Shown in pieces: positions 1-10,589 of a stretch of 36,375 bases of DNA; the first letter of the stretch is position 1, and the number at the start of each line of letters is the position of its first letter. Source of the stretch: Candidatus Cloacimonadota bacterium (GTDB lineage Bacteria; Cloacimonadota; Cloacimonadia; Cloacimonadales; Cloacimonadaceae); contig JASKKR010000023.1 in NCBI GenBank assembly GCA_030154085.1, forward strand, positions 1 through 36,375, given 5' to 3'. The notes beneath the pieces are model-generated. The model saw only the letters and a program-made list of their open reading frames with translations. It searched no databases and was not told the origin of the DNA. The position numbers and the translations under genes were made by a program.

Positions 1-752
1 GTCTAATATAGATTGTGAGTAACGAGGGATATCAGATGCCCTCAAACAACCTGAAAAACAATGAGTTGGAATTTACACCAACATTTGGGACTCAACACAA
101 AAATGATGCATTTCAGCTAAATTCTCATAAAATGCTCAGAGATTCTCACTCGTGAATTCTACAGATGGAATGTTCAACAGTCTTGACAAGCTTATCTGAG
201 ACGCAGCGACCTGATTCTGGGTATCCTTTTTTCAGCCAATTCAGTGATACCGTTTGCCCCGGCTCTAAGTCCTTGCAAAAGTAGGGCACTTGATGCCTCC
301 CCCGTTTCTCTCCCCTTTGAGAAGTGAGCAAGAAACGGGATAATAAGGAGTTACGGCTTTGTGAAGTGCGTTCTGATGAGCACTCATTGGTGGGAGAAGT
401 ATTCTGCTTTTTCCACGATTAGTTTATAACTGATAGCAAAGCTATATTCTGCATCTATCTTGTCCAATAATTAGTTACATATATTTATTGGTATTATCTT
501 AGGCAAAGTCCCAAAGGTTAAAGACCTTTGTGTAATTTCCTGAAGCAGCACGTTAAAGTAGTCTATTTTGTCTGTTCTCAAGAAAAACTTCATCAAGGTG
601 ATAGTGTAATACAAAGTATAGCTATAAAATTAGTCAAGAACTACTTGTAAATATCATAACTTTATTTTTAGGATCGCTGTCTTTAAAGGCAGACGGTCGG
701 AGGATAATCTGTGTGCAAAGGTCTTCCTCATTGAGGGCGACAATTCGCCGAT
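1..752. other. Intergenic region with no supported gene
   Basis: No reading frame here looks like a real protein. The stretch is AT-rich and holds one copy of the dispersed palindromic repeat (272-367). It also has a small 7-bp hairpin at 512-530 (arms CAAAGGT and ACCTTTG). A 61-codon minus-strand frame at 146-331 runs through the repeat and is not considered coding. The gene to the left of the window is not visible. Confidence 0.6.
272..367 (+). repeat. Dispersed palindromic repeat, copy 1
   Basis: This 96-bp unit recurs at 17314-17411 in the same orientation and at 33068-33163 inverted. The core is an inverted repeat with a left arm starting CCCGTTTCT at 301 and a right arm ending AGAAACGGG at 339. 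It is followed by the conserved block AATAAGGAGTTAC. The left flank CTTGCAAAAGTAGGGCA is identical to the inverted copy 3. By eye, copy 1 and copy 3 agree at roughly 85% of positions. The stem in this copy is imperfect beyond the first nine pairs. Confidence 0.85.
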
Positions 753-784
753 AAAAAATGGCTGCCCAATAGTTGAGCAGCCAT
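753..784 (-). terminator. Rho-independent terminator after rpsG
   Basis: On the minus strand an 8-bp stem (ATGGCTGC at 784-777 pairing with GCAGCCAT at 765-758) is followed at once by a run of T residues (complement of 753-758). It lies 24 bases beyond the rpsG stop and would end the rpoBC-rpsL-rpsG transcript. Confidence 0.85.
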
Positions 785-807
785 AGGATGTATATCTTAT
801 ATAAAGA

Positions 808-1278
808 CTACCATCTGAGATGAGCAAAAGCTTTGTTAGCTTCTGCCATCTTATGAGTGTCTTCACGCTTTTTGATGGAAGCACCTTCTTTTTTATAGGC
901 TGCGATCAGTTCTGCTGCTAGCTTTTCCATCATAGTCTTTTCGCTACGATTACGTGAGTTTGTGATGATCCATCTAAAGGCAATAGCACGCCCGGCTTTC
1001 TCGGTTACTTCAGTAGGGATCTGATAGTTTGATCCACCCACGCGGCGCGATACGACCTTAACGAGGGGACGCACGTTTTCCAGAGCTGTTTTAAAGACTT
1101 CCAATGGTTCCTGTTTGGTCTTTTCTTTGATTATATCAAAAGCACCATAGACAATCTTTTCGGCAAGAGATTTCTTACCTTTGACCATAAGGCAATTCAT
1201 AAATTTAGTTAGAACGACATCATTGTATACGGGATCCGGGAGCACTTCCCGTACGACTGCTTTACGCTTTCTTGGCAT
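808..1278 (-). CDS. rpsG: 30S ribosomal protein S7
   Basis: This 156-residue protein has the normal length and composition of S7, which nucleates assembly of the 30S head by binding the 3' domain of 16S rRNA and contacts tRNA at the E site. The start MPRKRKAV is typical. The central block with RRVGGSNYQIPTEV is the S7 signature, and the C-terminus HKMAEANKAFAHLRW is the usual tail. The gene follows rpsL by 9 bases and is the last gene of the long transcription/translation cluster, with an intrinsic terminator just beyond. In most bacteria fusA follows rpsG; here it does not. Confidence 0.97.
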   Translation of the reverse strand: MPRKRKAVVREVLPDPVYNDVVLTKFMNCLMVKGKKSLAEKIVYGAFDIIKEKTKQEPLEVFKTALENVRPLVKVVSRRVGGSNYQIPTEVTEKAGRAIAFRWIITNSRNRSEKTMMEKLAAELIAAYKKEGASIKKREDTHKMAEANKAFAHLRW

Positions 1279-1287
1279 CTAATCCCC

Positions 1288-1665
1288 CTATTTCTTTTTA
1301 GGTCGCTTGGTTCCGTATTTGGAGCGAGAATTGGCTCGTTTTTCCACTCCGGAGGAATCCATAGCACCCCGAACAATATGATAGCGAACACCGGGAAGGT
1401 CTTTGACACGACCGCCACGAACGAGCACGATTGAGTGCTCTTGGAGATTGTGTCCCTCACCGGGAATATAGGCTGTAACTTCAAATCCGTTTACAAGACG
1501 GACACGTGCGACTTTACGAAGAGCTGAGTTGGGTTTTTTGGGCGTAGTCGTGTAAACACGAGTGCATACTCCGCGCCTTTGCGGACATCCCATGAGCGCC
1601 CTGTTTTTCTTTTTCACCTCAACAGTGCTTCTTCCTTTTCTGATCAGTTGATTGATGGTTGGCAC
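1288..1665 (-). CDS. rpsL: 30S ribosomal protein S12
   Basis: The 125-residue product is S12, the decoding-centre protein that monitors codon-anticodon pairing. It opens with [12 protein letters not shown] and contains the universal block [18 protein letters not shown], where the Lys (about residue 43) is the classical streptomycin position and is wild-type. A second conserved loop reads [11 protein letters not shown]. The basic tail ends RPKKK. The gene lies 42 bases after rpoC and 9 before rpsG. Placement behind rpoC joins the str-type genes to the rpoBC operon. Confidence 0.97.
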   Translation of the reverse strand: MPTINQLIRKGRSTVEVKKKNRALMGCPQRRGVCTRVYTTTPKKPNSALRKVARVRLVNGFEVTAYIPGEGHNLQEHSIVLVRGGRVKDLPGVRYHIVRGAMDSSGVEKRANSRSKYGTKRPKKK

Positions 1666-1707
1666 TGATATTCTCCTTATCTTTATTTCAGTGTATTAGG
1701 ATACATT

Positions 1708-4700
1708 CTAGAAATCAAGGATATCTTCTGCTTCTTCTTCCACCTTCGGGTGGGCAAATTTGCTGATGATCTGAGCAACGGATTCTCCGTTTGCTACAGC
1801 TTCCTTGATCATATTATTATATATTTTAGTACCGGTTCCCACAGGTATGCGATGACCGAGGATGATGCTCTCTTTGAGCCCTTCCAGATGGTCTACGCTG
1901 CCTTCAATTGCAGCTTTTGTAAGCACTTTTGTGGTTTCCTGGAACGATGCTGACGAAAGCCAGCTATCCGTCAAGAGAGAAATTTTGGTGATACCCAAAA
2001 GCAACTGTTCAAACTGTGCAGGTTGCTTACCATAGGAGACCACCTCACGGTTTTCACGTTCCACTCTTATTTTGTCAACCACATCTCCTTGAAGGAAACT
2101 GGTGCTGCCGCTATCAGTGATGCGCACTTTCTTGAACATTTGTCGGATAATGACACTAACGTGTTTGTCATCAATCTTCACACCCTGTTTGCGGTAGATT
2201 TCTTGGATCTCGTTCAGGATCAGCATTTGAGCTTCAATCACACCTTTTACTAACATATCGTGTGGATCCAGAGGTCCATCCGAAAGAGCGTCACCTGATT
2301 CTACTCTATCGCCCTGGTGCACGATAATGCGTTTTCCAGTGGGAATAGCATATTTACGTCCAGCAAGAGCTTGTCCTTCGGAGACTATATCTCCTGATTC
2401 CACTATGCTTTCTTGCTCGGCAGGAACGATGAAGGCACGGCCACACAATGGAGCACCTTTCTTCACAGTATCACCGTCTTTGACGATCAAATCAAGTGTG
2501 TTTGGGATTGGATAAATCACAGGTTTTTGAGAGCGTTTTGCAATCTGAACGCTTCTCTTTTTACCTTCTGTCACGATGGTGCACTTACCGTCATTCTCTG
2601 CATACACAGTCTTAGGAGTGAGCACGAAAATGCTTTGACGTTTGTTATCATCAGTAGTTATCACCACTTGTCCATCATTGGGAGCAAAGATCCCATTGGG
2701 CGGAGTCACAAAGATCTCACGACCGGCTTTTTTTAGTCCACCGATGGTGACTATACCGTCGATGTCGGTGATTTGGGCTTTATCTTTTGGTACTCGAGCT
2801 TCAAAGAGATCCTGCACTCGAGGCAAGCCGCCGGTGATATCACGCTGTTTGATTGTGACCCTGGAGGTCTGACCGAGAATATCTCCTTGATGCACAAAAC
2901 TTCCATCTTCCACACGGACAATTAGATCAGTCGGCAATGGAATTAAGCGAGTGCTTCCGTCTTCATCCACGATCTTGAATTGTGGTTGTTTTTTACGATC
3001 TTTGGATTCGATGATAACGATGTCCCTGGTGAAAGTGATATCGTTGTATTCTTCTTTATAAGTAATATCCTTGATGAAGTGTTCATAATGCAAGACACCA
3101 CGAGCAGTGGAGATCAAAGGATTATTAAATTGATCCCAAGACAGCAGTTTGGTATTGGTGGCAATCTTTTGCCCATCCCGCACATGCACGGTGGCAGCAT
3201 ATTCCACTTTGTATTCCTCCAGCACCTTGCTAGGATCTTCTTCATCCACTATCATGAGTTTTCCTAGGTGAGACACTGAAATCAATTGTCCCTGAGGATT
3301 TGTCACAGTGTTCATGCGGTCAAACTTCACGATACCATCATGAGCAGAACTAACTTCTGCAAGATCTGTGGCAGTCGATGCAGCACCGCCAATATGGAAA
3401 GTACGCAGAGTAAGCTGTGTCCCAGGCTCCCCGATGCTTTGAGCAGCGATGACACCCACTGGATCTCCCAGTTGAACCGGTTTGAGAGTTGAGAGATTGC
3501 GACCGTAACATTTTGCACATAGTCCGCGTTCTGCTTCACACGTGAGCACACTTCGCACATGGACATCAATCATGCCATGATTTTGCAGAGTCTTTGCCAT
3601 TTTGTTAGTGATCTCTTCACCTGCATACACCATGACTTTGTTGGTCGTAGGATCCACGATATCTTCGGCAGCATAGCGTCCTTGTATTCTGTCTGCCAAG
3701 GATTGGACGACCTCATTGCCTTCTTTGAGTACTGTCATGTGCACACCACGATTTGTACCACAATCTTCCATTGTAATAATAGCATTTTGCGCTACATCCA
3801 CCAAACGGCGAGTCAAATATCCAGCGTCAGCGGTTTTAAGAGCAGTGTCTGCCAGTCCCTTACGTGCTCCATGAGTAGAAACAAAGTATTCGAGCACGGT
3901 TAGACCCTGTTTGAAATTAGATATGATGGGAGTTTCAATCACGTCTGCTCCACCGGTGGATCCGATCTTGGTAGGTTTATCCATCAAGCCGCGCATTGCG
4001 CCAAGCTGTTTAATCTGATCTTTAGAGCCGCGTGCACCTGATTTGTACATCATATATATAGAGTTCAGTCCACTGCGATTGTGGGAAAGCTCTTCCATCA
4101 TCTCGTCAGTCACGCGGACAGTCGTTCTTTTCCAAGTGTCTACTACTCGACCTACACGTTCGTGTTCTGTGATGCCGCCCTTTTGGTGAAGGTCCCAGAT
4201 CTTGGCAACTTCCTTTTCAGCTTGGGAAATAATTTCATCTTTGCGTTCGGGAACAACGATATCTCCAAAGCTAAAGGTCACTCCAGCGCGAGTAGCATAG
4301 GCAAAGCCTAGATCTTTGAGGTCATCAAGAAAGATGGCAGTGCGCCTTTGTCCTACAGCTTCAAAGCAGAGCATAGCAAGATCATTGAGCTTGCCTTTGT
4401 CGTAAGTGATATTTTGGAATCCCACTTCACTGGGGAGGATCTGATTGAAAATCACTCTCCCAACCGTAGTGATAACATATTGATTATCAATCTTGACCCG
4501 AATCCAAGTGTGCAGATCGAGGCTACGTTCGAAATCTGTCTCGCCCTTGACACTACAAAACTGTTCGTCAGTTTCATAAGCTGCAATCACTTCATCAACT
4601 CCATAAAAATGGCGCAAAGTGGTTATATCTTCAGGTGCATCACATTCTGTCATGGTAAGATAATAGCAGCCCAGGACGATATCTTGGTTTGCAGCCATCG

Positions 4701-6186
4701 CTAGTCTACCATTGGCTGGCAACAAAAGATTCCTGGTGGAAAGCATCAAGACTCTTGCTTCGATCTGAGCTTCCAAAGAAAGAGGGACATATACACCCAT
4801 CTGGTCACCATCAAAATCTGCATTAAATGGCACACAAACCATGGGATGCAATTGGATCGCCTTGTTATCCGTCAGGACAGGCATAAATGCCTGAATCCCC
4901 AAGCGGTGCAACGTAGGAGCACGGTTTAAAAGGACTGGGTAATCTTTGATCACATCTTCCAGGATGCTCCAGATCTCTGGTTGCTTCTTTTCTATCAATT
5001 TCTTGGCATTTTTGACCTTATCCACTTCGCCCATCTTTTGCAAACGTTCGATCAGATAGGGTTTGAAAAGCTCCACTGCCATCTCTTTGGGCAATCCGCA
5101 TTGATAGAGCTTTAATTCGGGACCAACAGATATGACTGAACGCCCGGAATAGTCCACACGTTTACCAAGAAGATTCTGCCGGAAACGCCCCTGTTTACCC
5201 TTTAATTGATCGGTAAGGGATTTGAGCGGACGATTTCCACGTCCTCGCACAGGTCTTGCTTTGCGGCTATTGTCAATAAGGGCGTCAACTGCTTCTTGCA
5301 GCATCCGTTTTTCATTGCGGAGGATCACCTCGGGTGCACGAATCTCGAGCAACCCTTTGAGGCGATTATTTCTGGTAATTACCCGGCGATAGAGATCATT
5401 GAAGTCTGCTGTGGCAAATCTTCCCCCCTCCAAAGGTACCAACGGTCGGAGAGTCGGTGGCAACACGGGTAAGGCTTCCAGTATCATATTTGCGGGATTA
5501 TTTCCACTCTTGATGAAAGCATCCACAATCTTTAGTTTATTGATCAGCTTCTGTTTACGCAGAGCAGATTCTTCAAATTTTAGTCTGGTTCTAAGGTCCA
5601 GAGCTTCATTTTTAAGATTAATTCTCTCAAGAAGCTCTTTGATGGCTTCAGCACCCATCTTAGCGACAAAGTTATCGCCAACCTTATCCCGAATATCATA
5701 ATATTCGTCTACTTCCAAAAGCTCCATCTTTTCATATGGGCTATCTCCTGGATCGATTACGATAAAGGATTCATAATATAGTACACGCTCTAAATCTTTA
5801 ATGGTCATGTCCAACAAGGTGCCAATCTTGGAAGGAGCTGATTTTACAAACCAGATATGAGCGATTGGCACGGCCAGTTGAATGTGTCCCATGCGGGTAC
5901 GTCTCACTCTGCTCGTGGTTACCAATACATTACAGCGATCACACACGGTGCCTTGGAAGCGTTTCTTTTTATATTTTCCACAAGCACATTCATAGTCCCT
6001 TTCGGGTCCAAAAATGCGTTCGCAGAAGAGACCGTCTTTTTCCGGTTTCAAAGTACGGTAGTTAAGAGTATCAGGTTTGGTAACCTCACCATGAGACCAT
6101 TCATTCATAATAGTCTCGGGAGAGGCTATCTTAATCCGAACTCCATCATATTCACCGGGTCGAACTTCACGTCTTGTGTCTTTCAT
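1708..6186 (-). CDS. rpoC: DNA-directed RNA polymerase subunit beta'
   Basis: The 1492-residue beta' subunit carries the catalytic Mg-binding motif NADFDGDQM (around residues 454-462). Its N-terminal zinc site has Cys 67, 69, 82 and 85, and the second zinc site includes [11 protein letters not shown] near residue 885. It forms the clamp and active site of RNA polymerase together with beta. The start is ATG, 12 bases after the rpoB stop. Compared with E. coli, the segment between the GIV(T/S)xG strand and SDGPxxPHD (DNA about 2280-2690) is roughly 100 residues longer and contains short repeats of an IV-x-x-GD-x-V-x-x-G type. No frameshift was seen. Confidence 0.98.
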   Translation of the reverse strand: MKDTRREVRPGEYDGVRIKIASPETIMNEWSHGEVTKPDTLNYRTLKPEKDGLFCERIFGPERDYECACGKYKKKRFQGTVCDRCNVLVTTSRVRRTRMGHIQLAVPIAHIWFVKSAPSKIGTLLDMTIKDLERVLYYESFIVIDPGDSPYEKMELLEVDEYYDIRDKVGDNFVAKMGAEAIKELLERINLKNEALDLRTRLKFEESALRKQKLINKLKIVDAFIKSGNNPANMILEALPVLPPTLRPLVPLEGGRFATADFNDLYRRVITRNNRLKGLLEIRAPEVILRNEKRMLQEAVDALIDNSRKARPVRGRGNRPLKSLTDQLKGKQGRFRQNLLGKRVDYSGRSVISVGPELKLYQCGLPKEMAVELFKPYLIERLQKMGEVDKVKNAKKLIEKKQPEIWSILEDVIKDYPVLLNRAPTLHRLGIQAFMPVLTDNKAIQLHPMVCVPFNADFDGDQMGVYVPLSLEAQIEARVLMLSTRNLLLPANGRLAMAANQDIVLGCYYLTMTECDAPEDITTLRHFYGVDEVIAAYETDEQFCSVKGETDFERSLDLHTWIRVKIDNQYVITTVGRVIFNQILPSEVGFQNITYDKGKLNDLAMLCFEAVGQRRTAIFLDDLKDLGFAYATRAGVTFSFGDIVVPERKDEIISQAEKEVAKIWDLHQKGGITEHERVGRVVDTWKRTTVRVTDEMMEELSHNRSGLNSIYMMYKSGARGSKDQIKQLGAMRGLMDKPTKIGSTGGADVIETPIISNFKQGLTVLEYFVSTHGARKGLADTALKTADAGYLTRRLVDVAQNAIITMEDCGTNRGVHMTVLKEGNEVVQSLADRIQGRYAAEDIVDPTTNKVMVYAGEEITNKMAKTLQNHGMIDVHVRSVLTCEAERGLCAKCYGRNLSTLKPVQLGDPVGVIAAQSIGEPGTQLTLRTFHIGGAASTATDLAEVSSAHDGIVKFDRMNTVTNPQGQLISVSHLGKLMIVDEEDPSKVLEEYKVEYAATVHVRDGQKIATNTKLLSWDQFNNPLISTARGVLHYEHFIKDITYKEEYNDITFTRDIVIIESKDRKKQPQFKIVDEDGSTRLIPLPTDLIVRVEDGSFVHQGDILGQTSRVTIKQRDITGGLPRVQDLFEARVPKDKAQITDIDGIVTIGGLKKAGREIFVTPPNGIFAPNDGQVVITTDDNKRQSIFVLTPKTVYAENDGKCTIVTEGKKRSVQIAKRSQKPVIYPIPNTLDLIVKDGDTVKKGAPLCGRAFIVPAEQESIVESGDIVSEGQALAGRKYAIPTGKRIIVHQGDRVESGDALSDGPLDPHDMLVKGVIEAQMLILNEIQEIYRKQGVKIDDKHVSVIIRQMFKKVRITDSGSTSFLQGDVVDKIRVERENREVVSYGKQPAQFEQLLLGITKISLLTDSWLSSASFQETTKVLTKAAIEGSVDHLEGLKESIILGHRIPVGTGTKIYNNMIKEAVANGESVAQIISKFAHPKVEEEAEDILDF

Positions 6187-6198
6187 CCTCTCTTCCCC

Positions 6199-9100
6199 CT
6201 ATTTGCCTTCCTCGTCTTTAACAAATTCGATGTCAAAGCCGAGAGATTTGAGTTCACTAACCAGAACATTAAACGATTCCGGAACTCCAGGAGGAGGCGG
6301 ATTCTCGCCGCGAGTGATGGCTTTGAAGGCATTATTTCTGCCATCCACATCATCACTTTTGATTGTGAGCATTTCTTCGAGCAGGTGTGCTGCACCATAG
6401 GCTTCCAATGCCCAAACCTCCATTTCTCCCAGACGCTGACCGCCATGTTGAGCTTTGCCACCAAGGGGCTGCTGAGTAATCAGGGAATATGGTCCCGTAG
6501 AGCGTGCATGCATCTTATCGGCTACAAGGTGATTTAGTTTCATCATGTAGATGATGCCCACAGTGACTCTTTCCTTGAATGGATAACCAGATTTACCGTC
6601 ATAGAGCACCATTTTACCGTCTTCATCATAGCCGGCAGCTCTGAGTTCGCTGCGAATATCTTCATTGCTGGCGCCATCAAATATCGGTGTCTCCACTTCA
6701 AAGCCCAAAGCTTTGGCAGCAAGACCCAAATGAGTCTCCATGATCTGTCCGATGTTCATACGAGATGGCACACCCAAGGGATTTAGCACGATATCGACAG
6801 TAGATCCATCTTCCATAAACGGCATATCCTCGATCGGCGCTATGATGGAGATCACACCTTTATTACCGTGCCGTCCTGCCATCTTGTCACCCACTTCGAT
6901 CTTACGTTTCTTAGCCACATAGACTTTTACCATCTTGCGTACGCCATATTGCAGCTCATCACCGTGTTTGATCCGTTCCCGAGATTTCTTGTAGATGTTT
7001 TCACTTTGTTCCAAAGACTGCTTGATCTTTAAAATTATATCTTGATAGATAATATTGTTGATAGCACTATCTTCTACCATCTCAACATCCAGATCGAGCT
7101 TTTTAAAGTTAATCCGTTTGATATCGTCTTTGGTAATCTTTTTGCCGGGAGCGATAAAATAGACGTTGGTTTTCTCATCCCAGATAGTCTTGGCAACCTG
7201 TCCTAAAAGAATGGCAGACAGCTTTTCTTCTTTAAATTCTTCCACTTTTTTGCGCCGCAATGCCAGATCGTCTTTTAGCTTTTTGATCTTTTCATCATAC
7301 TCATCTTCCAAGTCAGTGCCATCTTCCAGACGAGAAAATACTTTGACGTCGATGACCACACCCTCCATTCCGGGCTTTGCCTTTAGAGAGCTGTTAGTAA
7401 AATCGCCAGCACGATCCCCAAAGAGGGCGCGCATGAGGTTTTCTTCCGGAGAAGGATCTATCTCTACCGATTTTGGAGTAACCTTACCAACGATTATGTC
7501 GCCGGCATGGATCACTGATCCCACCCTGATGATGCCTGTCTTATCCAGATTGCGAAGGGCATGAGATGGTACATTGGGAATGTCATAAGCCAATTCTTCA
7601 CGTCCATTTTTGACGTTGCGAACTAGCACCTCCATCTCCTCTATATAGATGGAAGTGAGACTATCTTCACGAGCTACCTTTTCGCTGATGATGATAGCAT
7701 CCTCATAGTTGTATCCATACCAAGGCATGAATGCAACAAGCATGTTAGTACCAAGCGCAAGTCGATTATCTTCCACACAGGCTCCATCGGAGATCGGCTG
7801 ACCCTTACGTACTGTATCTCCGACCTTAACTATCGGTCGTTGATTTGCGCAGGTGTCTTGATTGGTGCGGACAAATTTCTTCAAATAAATGCGACTCTGG
7901 CTTCCTAAATATAGAGCTTCATCTTTTTCATTGAGCGCTTTGAGATCTATATATGCTGAAGTTACATTGACTACGGTGGCATCATAAGGTGCCACAGCCA
8001 CATCGGAAGTATCCTTTGTGGCAATCTTCTCCATGCCGGTACCTACAATAGGAGCTTGGGGATTGATCAAAGGTACGGCCTGGCGCTGCATATTCGAGCC
8101 CATCAAAGCACGATTTGCGTCATCATGCTCCAAGAAAGGAATCATCGCAGCAGATACAGAAACCATCTGCTGGGGGGCCACATCCATATACTGGATATCG
8201 GATGGACTGACTTGCACGAAATCACCCTTTTCTCGAGCAAAGACCAAATCGTCCGTGATTCTACGATCATCATCCAGATGCACATCGGATTGGGCTATGA
8301 TATACTGATCCTCCTCGGCTGCATCCATATAGACATATTCATCTGTCACTCTGCCATCAACCACTTTACGATAGGGGGTTTCCACAAAGCCAAGGCGATT
8401 GATGCGGCTATAAATAGCTGGTGAAACGATGAGTCCGATATTGGGCCCTTCCGGCGTCTCAATCGGGCAAACTCTGCCATAGTGAGACGAGTGGACATCG
8501 CGCACTTCAAAGCCTGCTCTATCGCGAGCTAATCCTCCGGGACCCAATGCGGAAAGTGCACGTTTGTGACGTAATCCTGCCAGAGGGTTGGTCTGCTCCA
8601 TAAACTGAGATAGCTGCCCGGTGAGGAAAAAGCCCTGCACAACATTAATCAAAGCGTTGCTATTCACAAGATCGTGTACAGTTATCTCGTCGATATTGGA
8701 AATAGCCATACGCTCCTGGATAATCCTGGAGACCATAGATAGTCCGGAATTGTACTGCTCTTGCAAAAGCTCACCCACCGTGCGCACCCGTCGGTTTGAA
8801 AGATTGTCGATATCATCCACATCTTGATCGCCATTGTAGGTATCAATCAGAGTCTTGAAAACATGGACAAAGTCTTCCACGGTGAGAGTCATAATGGATT
8901 CATCTACATCAATCCCTAAACGTCTATTGATCTTATATCGTCCCACTTCACCGAGATTGTATCGCTTTTCATTGAAGAACATGCGATCAACCAGTTGCTT
9001 AGCTGCTTCCAAGGGAGCATCTTCCCCGGGACGAATCAGCGAATATATCTTTTTAAGAGCATCTTCTTGATTTGTGGTCGGATCTTTGGCAATGGTGTTT

Positions 9101-9978
9101 TCGAGCACTTTGCGTGCTATCTCATTGTTTGAACCAATGAGCTCCACTTTTTTTATCTTGTGCTCGGAAAGGATTTTGATCAAAGTATCGGTAACTTGTT
9201 CGTTAGCAAATGCTATAGGCTCTTCAATACCGTCGACTGTGATGTCTTTGAAGAGATACCTATTTTTAGATTCGGAGACATTTAAGGTCTCGCTTTGATA
9301 GAAAGTTTTGCGAAGGTCAAGATTGGAAGAAATGCCAATTGCACGCAACAAAGTAGTTGCAGGTAATTTGCGGCGTTTATCGATATGGACGAACATTACA
9401 TCGTGAATATCTATATCAAATTCCAGCCAAGACCCATTGTAAGGTATAATTTTTGCGGAATACAGGGTTTTTCCTGATGGATGCTTTTCTGATGAGAAGA
9501 ATACACCGGGCGAACGCTGCAGTTGTGAGATTATCACACGCTCAGCGCCATTTACTATGAATGTACCCTGATCTGTGACCAATGGAATCTCGCCTAAAAA
9601 TACGTCTTGTTCCAAGACATCTTTGCTTTCACGTCCGGTCTCGGTATTCTCAAATACAGTGAGACGAAGCTTTGCTTTGAGGGGAGCTTGATAGGACAGA
9701 TTACGCTCACGACACTCATCTATGGTATATTTTTCTTGCAGGACATTATATTCGATGAATTCCAGCAAGAAATTGCCTTTATTGTCTTCAATCGGGAATA
9801 TGGACTCAAAGACAGCCTGCAGTCCTCTTTTTGCCCGTCGCTGAGGATGTACATCCTTCTGCAGAAAATCGTTAAACGAATCTACTTGCATGGCAAGAAG
9901 ATTGGGAATTTCTACTTCAGGAATACCCAGTTCGGCAAATCTTCCGGAGATACGGGAATAACTTTTGATCTTTCTCAA
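6199..9978 (-). CDS. rpoB: DNA-directed RNA polymerase subunit beta
   Basis: The 1259-residue beta subunit of RNA polymerase is complete. The rifampicin pocket region is clear: SQFMEQTNPLAGLRHKRALS followed by LGPGGL and then CPIETPEGPNIGL. The C-terminal GGKAQHGGQRLGEMEVWALEA clamp-contact motif is also present. The start appears to be TTG at 9978-9976, preceded by AAGGAG with a 7-base spacer, so the first residues are MRKIKSYSRI. It lies about 200 bases after rplL, with a strong hairpin in the gap, and 12 bases before rpoC. There is an inserted coiled-coil-like Lys/Glu-rich segment around residues 910-1010, as in many bacterial beta subunits. Confidence 0.98.
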   Translation of the reverse strand: MRKIKSYSRISGRFAELGIPEVEIPNLLAMQVDSFNDFLQKDVHPQRRAKRGLQAVFESIFPIEDNKGNFLLEFIEYNVLQEKYTIDECRERNLSYQAPLKAKLRLTVFENTETGRESKDVLEQDVFLGEIPLVTDQGTFIVNGAERVIISQLQRSPGVFFSSEKHPSGKTLYSAKIIPYNGSWLEFDIDIHDVMFVHIDKRRKLPATTLLRAIGISSNLDLRKTFYQSETLNVSESKNRYLFKDITVDGIEEPIAFANEQVTDTLIKILSEHKIKKVELIGSNNEIARKVLENTIAKDPTTNQEDALKKIYSLIRPGEDAPLEAAKQLVDRMFFNEKRYNLGEVGRYKINRRLGIDVDESIMTLTVEDFVHVFKTLIDTYNGDQDVDDIDNLSNRRVRTVGELLQEQYNSGLSMVSRIIQERMAISNIDEITVHDLVNSNALINVVQGFFLTGQLSQFMEQTNPLAGLRHKRALSALGPGGLARDRAGFEVRDVHSSHYGRVCPIETPEGPNIGLIVSPAIYSRINRLGFVETPYRKVVDGRVTDEYVYMDAAEEDQYIIAQSDVHLDDDRRITDDLVFAREKGDFVQVSPSDIQYMDVAPQQMVSVSAAMIPFLEHDDANRALMGSNMQRQAVPLINPQAPIVGTGMEKIATKDTSDVAVAPYDATVVNVTSAYIDLKALNEKDEALYLGSQSRIYLKKFVRTNQDTCANQRPIVKVGDTVRKGQPISDGACVEDNRLALGTNMLVAFMPWYGYNYEDAIIISEKVAREDSLTSIYIEEMEVLVRNVKNGREELAYDIPNVPSHALRNLDKTGIIRVGSVIHAGDIIVGKVTPKSVEIDPSPEENLMRALFGDRAGDFTNSSLKAKPGMEGVVIDVKVFSRLEDGTDLEDEYDEKIKKLKDDLALRRKKVEEFKEEKLSAILLGQVAKTIWDEKTNVYFIAPGKKITKDDIKRINFKKLDLDVEMVEDSAINNIIYQDIILKIKQSLEQSENIYKKSRERIKHGDELQYGVRKMVKVYVAKKRKIEVGDKMAGRHGNKGVISIIAPIEDMPFMEDGSTVDIVLNPLGVPSRMNIGQIMETHLGLAAKALGFEVETPIFDGASNEDIRSELRAAGYDEDGKMVLYDGKSGYPFKERVTVGIIYMMKLNHLVADKMHARSTGPYSLITQQPLGGKAQHGGQRLGEMEVWALEAYGAAHLLEEMLTIKSDDVDGRNNAFKAITRGENPPPPGVPESFNVLVSELKSLGFDIEFVKDEEGK

Positions 9979-10124
9979 AAGCTCACTCCTTTGTGCTGAT
10001 ATCGCACATTCGGTATGGGTTAGTACTTTGCATCTTATACGCTACGTTCAAGCGGCTCATAGTTTTGACTGACACATCAATTTGGGGATAGGTTGTTACT
10101 TTATGCTGTCTGCTCAGCAAATGA

Positions 10125-10158
10125 GTCCAAAAAAAGTCCAGGTGGACTTTTTTTGGAC
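10125..10158 (-). terminator. Perfect 15-bp hairpin between rplL and rpoB (likely attenuator)
   Basis: Bases 10125-10139 and 10144-10158 form a perfect 15-bp inverted repeat with a 4-base loop. The centre is GGAC/GTCC next to seven A and seven T residues, so in either direction it can act as an intrinsic terminator with a short GC stem followed by T7. It lies 24 bases after the rplL stop and 147 bases before rpoB. In E. coli an attenuator at this place sets the ratio of L7/L12 to RNA polymerase. The same role is inferred here. Confidence 0.75.
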
Positions 10159-10181
10159 ATATGTTTTGGCAAAAAAGCCGA

Positions 10182-10556
10182 TTACTTGAGTTCGACAGTT
10201 GCGCCAGCGTCTTCAAGTTTTTTCTTAGTTGCTTCGGCTTCTTCTTTACTAACTTTCTCAGCGACTGCTTTAGGAGCGCTGTCAACCAAATCTTTGGCTT
10301 CTTTGAGACCAAGGTTGGTGATTTCGCGTACAACTTTGATTACGTTGATCTTCTTGTCACCGGGGCTAGTAAGAATCACGTCAAATTCGCTCTGTTCTTC
10401 TTTCTCTTCAGCAGCGCTGGCAGGAGCGGCAAATGCGGCCACAGGAGCGGCGGCGGATACGCCAAATATTTCTTCCATTTCTGTGACGAGTTCAGAGAGC
10501 TCGAGAACGGTCATTTCTTTAATCAGGTCAATTACTTGTTGTTTTTTATCGGACAT
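10182..10556 (-). CDS. rplL: 50S ribosomal protein L7/L12
   Basis: The 124-residue stalk protein L7/L12 binds L10 as dimers and recruits translational GTPases. The N-terminal dimerisation helix is followed by an Ala-rich hinge (about residues 34-50, ending near [11 protein letters not shown]). The C-terminal domain contains [20 protein letters not shown] and ends [13 protein letters not shown]. It starts 33 bases after the rplJ stop and is followed by a strong hairpin before rpoB. Confidence 0.97.
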   Translation of the reverse strand: MSDKKQQVIDLIKEMTVLELSELVTEMEEIFGVSAAAPVAAFAAPASAAEEKEEQSEFDVILTSPGDKKINVIKVVREITNLGLKEAKDLVDSAPKAVAEKVSKEEAEATKKKLEDAGATVELK

Positions 10557-10589
10557 CTTTCCTCCATCGGATATATGAATAATTTTTTA

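Noticed and set aside
146-331. 61-codon minus-strand frame starting MLTSQRGEKRGR
   Set aside because: It begins inside the dispersed repeat; its similarity to the frame at 33104-33310 comes from shared repeat DNA, not from a protein family.
5857-6537. 226-codon plus-strand frame
   Set aside because: Antisense to the rpoC 5' end and the rpoB 3' end, which are unmistakable.
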